Source: Phytophthora colocasiae (taxonomy: Eukaryota > Oomycota > Peronosporomycetes > Peronosporales > Peronosporaceae). From it: 64,000 nt of DNA. Position 1 is the first letter of the stretch. Each line of letters begins with the position of its first letter. The notes beneath the pieces are model-generated. The model made no database searches. It worked only from the letters and a program-made list of their open reading frames with translations, and was not told where the DNA came from. Below, in pieces: positions 56,895 to 64,000 of the stretch. The stretch lies in assembly GCA_018806915.1 (NCBI GenBank), contig JAGKQI010000073.1, forward strand, positions 682,001 through 746,000. Direction: 5' to 3'. The position numbers and the translations under genes are program-made.

Positions 56895-58271
56895 TGTGGT
56901 GGAGCGGATCTGGCCAAAATCTGGTTGAGGCCGATCGCGATCGCCACTTGCGCCCAGACACCGACTAACGGAGGGGGTCCCCCGATGATCCGTGATCTTG
57001 CTGCGTGTAGTGTTCACCTTGTGTACCCGTCGGTAGGCGGGTTACGCTCTTCCAGGTGACTTCTGAGGATGTCTTGAGACGAGAAGAATGTCTTGGGTGA
57101 CGCAGGGGTGTGAGATAGCGTGGGAATACTTCACTCTACCTCGAAGGGGTTGATCCGGGTCACAGGCGAATACTCGAGCCTTGATCCGGTCGCCTGGTCT
57201 TCGATCCAGGTCTTCCAAAGGTCCAACGTTGGGGATCTGATCCCTTCCTTTACGATGCTTGCCGCTTCCTATAGCGGGGGTCTTGATGAGTTGAGAGTCG
57301 ACGGGATCGTCCAGCCAAGCAGCCAATTCCTTCCGATCCGTAATAAGCACTTAAAGGATAGATCACTAGATAGGGTAAAACTGGCCAATATATTATCCAG
57401 TTATAACCTCTATACTAGATCTCGTCTCCTTACCTTCTTGATGCTGGTGGGCCAAAGTAATTCCCGGTTCCAGTCTTGGACGAAGGCACTTGTGAGGTCC
57501 AGAGCAAATTCGATTCTGTCTATGGTTATTCCTATGCCTACTAATCCCATCCTGATTTACTATCCTACGATCACATGACACTGGCTACATAGCTGATCCC
57601 TAGCTTGGCTCCCCTAACCCTGATCGTGAGCCGATTTCGTACTTAACCGAAGCTTGATCTCGTACTTAACCGAAGCTCGATCTCGCACTTAATCGGGACT
57701 TGATCTCGTACTTAACCGAAGCTCGATCTCGCACTTAATCGGGACTTGATCTCGCACTTAGTCGGGGAGGAGATAGCTGCCAGATCCCGCTTGGTAGTCG
57801 TCCGGAGAATTAGGATCAGGTCACCAGAGAAGTCTGCGTCGGGCCTGGGGCTGAGCTTGATCCGGAGCTGATCTCGTACTTAAACGGGAGAGGACCACTA
57901 CGTGATCCCGCTTCGTCGCCGCCTGGAGAATCAGGATCATGTCGTTAGAAGGCTCCAGGACGCCGGGGTGAACGGGGAGCCAAGTTCGTGCTCACTTGGG
58001 ACCCTGCCATCGCTGATCGCGTGAGAACACCCTTGATCTCCTTATTCTTCCACCTGGTAGAACTCCGATCGCCAACGAACACCGCTCCCTGTCCCTCGAG
58101 CGACCTTCGGCCGACGTCTCCGTTGCCTGTTCCCGGGTGGGATCCTTCGTACCCTCACCTGATTCGCGTCAGATCTGGGCATCACCGGTCCCCCCTGTCG
58201 CTTGCTCCGGCTCTCTTCGGTTATGTGGCTGATATCGCTTCTCCGTGAAATTTCTCGCTCGCTTTACCACA
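56895..58271 (-). repeat. 5' LTR of the gypsy element
   Basis: 1,377 bp, one base longer than the 3' copy, followed by target duplication GTTT (58272-58275). Ends TGTGGT/ACCACA are perfect inverted hexamers. Confidence 0.95.
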
Positions 58272-59603
58272 GTTTTGTGCTCGGATATGAAGAGGATGTT
58301 GTAGACTGTAAAGTTTACTTTCCAGAGGAGCACACCACCAAGTTCGTGTCTGACCTACGCGTGGCTGAAGATGTAGTGTACAAAGACCGTCATGATAATA
58401 CCGTAGACGAAGATGATCTGGAGTCGTTGCACTTCACACAGTGTGAGGATCAGGACGTCGAACAGGAAACCACCTCGGAACTGGAGATGGCTACATCCTG
58501 GACACAGCCCATGTTTAGCGAGCAAAATTCCGTGCGGTCTGTTAAGCTCGTGGATATAGTGGTTGCCAGAGAGCTCGAGAAGGGCGTCAAGCAGGTAGAC
58601 GCGATCTTGTAAGAACGGTAGACTCGGCAGGACGACGTCGGAAGCACAACAGAACTTAGTAAAGAGGTTCTTGGATCCGTAATCGAGAGTGATGGCCACA
58701 GTGATGAAGATTCACTTGGTGAGTCAATTGTTAATGTTCACAACCTTAGTACTAGTGCTCCGGAGAGTGATGTAGCAAGTGGTTCTGGAGACCAGAGAAC
58801 GGACGACAACCAGAATGATGACTTTGAGTCTGTGTCGGGAACGTGTGGTTCATCGGTAGCAGACAACGTGGAGGATGATGAGGGAGAATGATCGCTCTTT
58901 GATGACGACATTACTGTGGCAAGTGTGTTTTCGTTTGCTGAGAAGACTATCTCAGTGGAAAATGACAACATGTCAAGTGCGAGTTTCTTCGCGGCGTGCA
59001 CATTTCCCAGTTTCTTGGGCAGCAGTTGGGGGTAATTTAAGCACTAGCGTCCACGGTTTGTGCGTTACCATTGTCCATAACTACATGGTGATGCTCATTC
59101 AATTTATCCGCCAACCCATTGCTTGTTTCCAAACCCTCTTCAAGCCCATCAGTCAGAAGAGGATCGTATCGAGCAGGAGGCAGACAAACCAGAGATGAAT
59201 AGGACTCGAACTGGACTTCGAGAGGCACACGAAAGACGCCGGTCTCGACGGTTTGATGACTTCATGATGTATGGATCCTGGACGGAAACGGAAGGCCTAT
59301 TCGCGCATGTGAAGTGAAAGTCCTCAGGAACAGACATGAAGCACTTCGGTCAAAGTGGGCAAGCTATTGGCTGGAAGCAGAAGCAGAAGCAGAAGCAGAA
59401 GCAGAAGCAGAAGCAGAAGCAGAAACAGAAACAGAAAAGATCGCTGCACTGAAGGAGAAGGGAGTTATCCAAGAGATTCCAAATGAGGAAATTCCTTAAG
59501 ACGCTAAACGATGTGGGTTTATGGATTGAAGTCGGATCACCAAGGATACATGATCAGATTCAAGGCTCGCATTGTGGCGTTGGGGAATCACCAGCGACCT
59601 GAT
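58272..59603 (+). pseudogene. Copia integrase C terminus and start of reverse transcriptase
   Basis: Directly after the gypsy target duplication the copia frame resumes as GFVLGYEEDVVDCKVYFPEE, followed by an acidic linker with stops (near 58,610 and 58,890). The RT N terminus follows (ALRSKWASYWLEAEAEA, AALKEKGVIQEIPNEEIP, then in a shifted frame GLKSDHQGYM and FKARIVALGNHQRPDPE). The RT is cut off at about 59,604 by a gypsy-type LTR. Confidence 0.8.
59374..59436. repeat. (GAAGCA)n microsatellite in the copia RT
   Basis: About ten hexamer units encoding an Ala/Glu run, with AAACAG variants at the right end. Confidence 0.9.
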
Positions 59604-60335
59604 CCAGAGTTGATGCGATACTTTATCGCGAGCCGATGCGATTCTTGATCGGGATGTGATCTCGTACTTAACCGGGAGGTGATCTCGTACTTAGCCGGGA
59701 GGTTGATCGTCGTGTGATCCCACTTGGTCGTTGCCCGAAGAACCAGGATCAAGCGGGTAGAAGTATCCACGTCGAGTCTTGAGCTCAGCTTAGTCCGGGG
59801 TCGACCTTGTACCTGATCCGGAGGTGATCACTCGGTGATCCAGCTTGGTCCGCCTCCGGCGAGCTTGGATCACGCTGTCGTAAGGGCCCAAGGTGTCAGG
59901 TCATGCCGTACGCCCAAAGTTGTATCCACTCGGGATCATGTCGTCGCCGATCACACGTGGCCACCCTTGATCGTTCTGTCGCTCCCTCCGTATAACTTGA
60001 TCACCGTCGACCACCGCTCCACTGTCATCACACACGAACTCCAGAAGCCGACACCCTTTAGCGGAGATCATCCTGACCGCGCTCACTCTCTCGAGCATGG
60101 ATGGCTCTTGCTTGGGTTCCGTGAGGCCATCCTACCGGCGATCCCTTCCGTTTCCGGATCCAGCGACCCGCCGCGGTGTCTCCAGGGCCTGTTCCCGAAA
60201 GGGATCCATCGTGTCCTCATCTGATTCGCCCCAGATCTGAGTTTCACAGGTCGCCCCCTGTCGCTTGTTCGGGCTCTCTGGGTTCCATGGCTGCAATCAC
60301 CTTTCCGGAGAATCTTCTTATCCACTTTACCACTC
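59604..60335 (+). repeat. Diverged gypsy-type LTR (partial or solo)
   Basis: Shares the TGATCTCGTACTTAACCGGG-type repeats and the segments CTGTCGCTTGTTCGGGCTCT and TCCACTTTACCAC with the right half of the gypsy LTR. It reads in the same plus-strand direction but is clearly diverged. No interior sequence follows. Confidence 0.7.
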
Positions 60336-60685
60336 CTCACCACGTTGGTGCAGGCGCGGACGTGCATGTGGTGCGATGTGTTTGTGCTCGGGTTTGCTGT
60401 GTCTAGCTGCACGATTCTTCTGAATGTGTGCATTGAAAACGTGTTTTCTTTGTGATTTTGTGTTCAGCGGACACCAGTTGTTATCTAAAAGTAGCCACTT
60501 TAGATGGACAACAGATCAGAGGGACAGGGACGGGGTGGGGGACTACATCACGCTAAAACTTCTGATAAAATCTGAAATGTTGCCTTAGCGTGAAGCGTTG
60601 GTGCTGAAAAGTCAATTTTCCCACTTTTTACTAAAAATAACCATTTTGAAAAGTAGGAGGTGGGAAAAGTGGGAACCGTAGTAAG
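60336..60685. other. Unassigned repeat-flank sequence
   Basis: Contains AT-rich and G-rich short tracts (for example GGGACAGGGACGGGGTGGGG at about 60,520) and no ORF. Nothing further supportable. Confidence 0.4.
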
Positions 60686-60810
60686 TGTTGTAACTTGGGC
60701 AAGCTGCAGTAGCTTAGACAATCAGCAGTAGCTTCAACAAGCTCCTGATGAAAAGGGAAAAAATATGAAGACTGAATTGCTTGGTGTTTGCGATAACGGC
60801 TCAGAGGTCT
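60686..60810 (-). repeat. Inverted copia LTR copy
   Basis: 60,686-60,782 matches the reverse complement of the copia LTR at about 30,670-30,773 (shared TGAAGACTGAATTGCTTG, CAGCAGTAGCTTCAACAAGC and the TGTTG end) with several differences. It belongs to another copy, since true LTRs of one element would be in direct orientation. Confidence 0.75.
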
Positions 60811-61249
60811 ACCCTGTAAAGTAGAAGAGATTACGGTCGCTGCTGCCCCTCGCTTGCTGAGGCTAACTCAACGCACAGAAGGCGAACGATGATCGTGCCG
60901 GCTTTAATAACATCGATGATGATGCGGTAAACAAGAAGAGAAGGCCTTTTACGATCGCCACCATAACAAGCACAAGCTGGATGGCGACGGCGTTTGCTCT
61001 AAAGAGCCTTGGAGGAGAAGCTGTAAGAACAAGCAACATTCGAGTTAACACCCTTGGTGTGGGGTGACATGAACGTGACGGTATGTATATACAGTGCTAA
61101 ATCTGTATTTATATGCACCTTGAACTAGGGCCTGCCTTTGAGACTGTCACTCAATGCGTTAAGCGTAAGCTTGCACATTGTACGATGGGCTTCATGTGCA
61201 TAGAGCTTGTTCATGGCTAATACATTGTGTTTGAACAGTGGTTATGATG
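60811..61249. other. No gene recognised
   Basis: Short broken frames only; possibly decayed transposon sequence. Confidence 0.4.
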
Positions 61250-62720
61250 TGATCGATGATGATTCTCTGGCGTCGCAAAAAGAAGCGTCTATCTGCTGCT
61301 GGGTTGCGCCACGACGACCCGTGGCTTTCTTCCAGATTTCATACAGCCGGACCACCACGTATTCCGACAGACCATTCTTGCCGGACTTAGTACATTTTTG
61401 GGCGACCTCACCATCTTGTAAACAGATGAGACAGAGGGGGTTAAGAAGTTAGAATGCAAATCACTAGTTCCTGGCCAATTTACACTCAGCTGGACAGCAG
61501 CTGTGCCCGAGGTAATTTCTGTTAATGCTTCCGACAATTGATTTAACAGATTCTCCCACCTCGCTAACTTTCGTGTCGATATGTGCAATGGGTTGTTGGT
61601 GCTCTAGGGTAAGCTGGCCCATCAAGTCTGGAACAAGTTCCTCGAATCGTGTAGATTGAGGAAACGTCTTTTTTTCTTTAAGGCCCGCTGCAAATATTTT
61701 GAAGGCACTACTGTTAAACGGAGGGGTTCTCCATAGCTTGTGAGTGGGATGCAATTCACGTAGCAACACGGCATCTTGAAGGACAACTAAACGCAGGTAC
61801 CGTAGCAATTCGAGAAATCATATGTGGTGCTGACTGTTTCACGCAAGCTTCCATATAGGCTTCCACAAATGAAAACACTTCGTGCTGCAGATTATCGGGT
61901 AGAAGAAGAGCATCTCGTTCTAAAAAGAACGAGCGCCGGTCCGGGGGAAATCCAGCGAGTGAATTGCGTCGCGAGGCAAAGCAGTCAGATAATACTCTTC
62001 CATTTCTCCAGCGTTCCAACGTCCCAATCGTCAAAATGTGTAATTCTGTTGCTCATAATTCAACCGTCCTAAACCCAATCCTCTGGCGGTATGAGTCTTC
62101 GCTTTGAATGTAGACCAAGAACCTTGAAAGCTTTAAATGTAGTATCGTACTGCGCTCGGTATGTCATGGCGTTTGTAGCGTTCTTCCAAGATTTCAGATC
62201 TTTAAAATTGTTCCACAGTGCAGGGTCTAAAAAAAAGTTTGGAGATTCTTCCGCTTCAACACACCATCGATAGAATAAGTAGGACCCTAGTAGTCCGATG
62301 GGGTAAATCTCAACATTAAAGTGTCTAATGCACGATCTGAATTCACGCCAATCATACTGATTAGTCTTTCCTATTCAAGTAACATGACAAGTGTGCGGCA
62401 ATCCGCGAAACCTTCATGCTCAGGCTCTACGCTGAACAAATCCGATAGGTCTAAATTGCGCGCAGACTATCCTCGTAACAAACGACACAAGAAATGGCTC
62501 ATGCGGTTGCGTAAGTATTGTGATCCATGTAGTAGCGAGAGATGGCGATGAGATCCGCAGTTGTACCATGTCCGTCCAACAACAAACTCACACCTCGATC
62601 TACATATTCAGCCTTGTTTTTTTTAAGTTTCTCGCGTTTTAGAGACGGCAGTAGCGCCTTGATCAAACTCAGAGATTGAGTTCGCCGTTGACACGCCAAC
62701 CGTACGAGCCAAGTTCTTTA
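61250..62720 (-). pseudogene. Crypton-like tyrosine-recombinase fossil
   Basis: Minus-strand fragments in several frames align into one protein order. LDPALWNNFKDLKSWKNATN (about 62,215) is followed by RLGRWNAGEMEEYYLTALPR (about 62,020), an LGRW...Y arrangement like the end of a tyrosine recombinase, then FFLERDALLLPDNLQHEVF (about 61,910). GRRFEEL-like RFEELVPDLMGQLTLEH follows (about 61,610). Stops and shifts separate them. The Crypton assignment comes from the motif order and is tentative; a related oomycete repeat family is the alternative. Confidence 0.5.
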
Positions 62721-63063
62721 AGCAAACTTCCCGATCAAGAACTTCCTCAGTAAGAAACAGGTACATTTATACTGCTGTAAGTTGATATCGCGTAGCCTAT
62801 CGATCACACCAGGTTTTAAATTCCCTTTGCTTGGATGCATACGCACTCGTCGTGTTAGCAGATTCTGCCCCACAACAGAGATCTATTATTGCATTTGTGC
62901 TCTCATATAACTCAACTTGCAATCCATATGGCTCCATTTCGTTACTTCTGTAGAAGTCATTGTTACTTTTCAACCAACGTGCGATCTACATGAGCATACT
63001 AACGAGAGGACGCCGTCCAGCAGTCAAGTTTAGAAACTTCTACTCTAGAAACGTAGCCACTCC
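62721..63063. other. No gene recognised
   Basis: About 340 bp without a convincing ORF or structured RNA, before the tandem repeat. Confidence 0.4.
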
Positions 63064-64000
63064 CTATCGCGTTCGCGCGCACACCCGAGACAGACAATTC
63101 ACACCCGCAGCACCCTTTTCAAACACCAGATATCATCCCCCCCACTCTCAGATTCTCACCACGCCTCACCATCAATTCCGAGCCTCTACGCATCACGCGG
63201 CTGCTCCAAAACGAGACCAGGACGCCCACAGATGCTGGACATGTCTGTGACCCTCGCTCGGGTCATCTGTATGTTGACTACACTCTGAACACAGACACTA
63301 CCTGTTCCGTCGGTCCACCGCGGCGGGGATCGATCTGACTACGAATTCGGGCGGTCTGTTGGGTTTACCGTAGCGCGGGCGGCCTACATGGATGCGATAA
63401 AAGCATATGTTAGCGCGAATAACGGTGAAACACGACTCTTGCAGGGTTGAAAGGCGCGCGGGCAAAAGATAGCACTTGTTGGTCTCGATCCAACGACCTT
63501 TGGGTTATGAGCCCAACACGCTTCCTCTGCGCCAAAGTGCTAGCTCACACATACTCACAACCAATGCCACACAAAAACGCGCAAAATACAATGGATCGCC
63601 AACACACACTATCGCGTGCGCGCGCACACCCGAGACAGACAATTCACACCCGCAGCACCCTTTTCAAACACCAGATATCATCCCCCCCACTCTCAGATTC
63701 TCACCACGCCTCACCATCAATTCCGAGCCTCTACGCATCACGCGGCTGCTCCAAAACGAGACCAGGACGCCCACAGATGCTGGACATGTCTGTGACCCTC
63801 GCTCGGGTCATCTGTATGTTGACTACACTCTGAACACAGACACTACCTGTTCCGTCGGTCCACCGCGGCGGGGATCGATCTGACTACGAATTCGGGCGGT
63901 CTGTTGGGTTTACCGTAGCGCGGGCGGCCTACATGGATGCGATAAAAGCATATGTTAGCGCGAATAACGGTGAAACACGACTCTTGCAGGGTTGAAAGGC
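63064..64000. repeat. Tandem repeat with 545-bp period, second copy open at the window end
   Basis: 63064-63455 (392 bp) recurs at 63609-64000 with one mismatch seen (GTTCG against GTGCG). The 153 bp between the copies contain the tRNA gene. The array probably continues beyond the window. Confidence 0.95.
63470..63541 (-). tRNA. tRNA-iMet: Initiator tRNA-Met (CAT)
   Basis: The minus strand folds into a complete cloverleaf of 72 nt: acceptor AGCACTT/AAGTGCT with unpaired A, D arm GCGC/GCGT, anticodon arm TTGGG-CTCATAA-CCCAA with anticodon CAT, and T arm GTTGG-ATCGAGA-CCAAC. Initiator hallmarks are A1:U72, three G:C pairs in the anticodon stem (GGG/CCC) and A at position 54 in place of T (ATCG). 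It lies in the spacer of the 545-bp tandem repeat, suggesting a tRNA gene cluster. CCA is not encoded. Confidence 0.95.

Larger units (their letters stand above)
35716..58271 (-). mobile_element. Large Ty3/gypsy retrotransposon with dual RNase H, chromodomain and antisense gene
   Basis: Bounded by LTRs 35716-37091 and 56895-58271 (ends TGTGGT...ACCACA) and by 4-bp target duplications GTTT (35712-35715 and 58272-58275). On the minus strand the order is 5' LTR, PBS, leader ORF, gag, frameshift signal, protease, linker, RT, degenerate RNase H, second RNase H, integrase, chromodomain, antisense gene, polypurine tract and 3' LTR. Without the inner element (44199-52016 and one TSD) it is about 14.7 kb, large for gypsy. 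Pol carries stops, frameshifts and a deletion, so this copy is dead although its LTRs are still about 98-99% identical by eye. Confidence 0.93.
30643..59603 (+). mobile_element. Decayed Ty1/copia retrotransposon, host of all nested insertions
   Basis: Plus-strand copia parts occur in order: LTR (30643-30773), primer-binding site, gag, zinc knuckle, pre-integrase and integrase start (to 32644), integrase core (35,210-35,715), then integrase C terminus and RT start (58,272-59,603). The gaps are filled by MULE-2 plus an LTR fragment, and by the gypsy element. The right end is cut by a gypsy-type LTR at about 59,604 and no 3' LTR in direct orientation was found. Without the insertions the preserved copia sequence is under 5 kb. 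Confidence 0.8.

Noticed and set aside
30643..60810. Treating the copia LTR at 30.6 kb and the related copy at 60.7 kb as the two LTRs of one element
   Set aside because: They are in inverted orientation, so they belong to different copies.
63447..63883. Overlapping ORFs in the terminal tandem repeat
   Set aside because: They run through a tRNA gene and into repeated non-coding sequence.

Overview
The window looks like a chromosomal piece of an oomycete, most likely Phytophthora or a close relative. The evidence is compact genes with very short GT-AG introns (about 34-76 nt), tightly spaced convergent and divergent gene pairs, a CRT-like transporter and an EF-hand/RanBP2-finger protein, followed by a dense block of Ty1/copia, Ty3/gypsy, MULE, pogo-like and Crypton-like sequences. 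Species assignment is inference; no search was run.

Positions 1-25,900 form a gene-dense block of ten supported genes plus one doubtful ORF. In order they are: an EF-hand/zinc-finger protein (+, 5' end outside the window), a secreted Cys-containing protein (-), an LRR plus IQ-motif protein (+), a long-chain acyl-CoA synthetase ending in SKL (-), a deleted pogo-like transposon, SRP72 (+, 12 exons), mitochondrial ribosomal protein bL19m (-), a CRT-like transporter (-, with a 10-nt microexon), an NHxxxxD acyltransferase (+), a Ser/Thr kinase (-), a multi-pass membrane protein (-), the doubtful secreted ORF (-) and an AAAP-type amino-acid transporter (+). I resolved exon structures by hand; joined lengths are in frame. 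These genes are housekeeping or signalling genes and show no common pathway.

Positions 26,000-62,700 are repeat territory. A frameshifted MULE (about 26.6-28.9 kb) and a broken 2OG-oxygenase-like/C2H2 gene (29.1-29.9 kb) precede a Russian doll. A decayed copia element (30.6-59.6 kb) is interrupted first by a second MULE plus an LTR fragment (32.6-35.2 kb). It is interrupted again by a large Ty3/gypsy element (35,716-58,271, 1,376/1,377-bp LTRs, 4-bp TSD GTTT). That gypsy element is itself split by a very young gag-only LTR element (44,199-52,016, LTRs differing at only two positions seen, 4-bp TSD TCGG). The gypsy element has a leader ORF, gag, a -1 frameshift signal, protease, RT, two consecutive RNase H domains (the first with lost catalytic residues), integrase, a chromodomain, and a large antisense coiled-coil gene before its 3' LTR.

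Further right come a diverged gypsy-type LTR, an inverted copia LTR, a Crypton-like tyrosine-recombinase fossil, and finally an initiator tRNA-Met gene between copies of a 545-bp-spaced tandem repeat. The copia primer-binding site in this window is complementary to the anticodon arm of exactly this tRNA.
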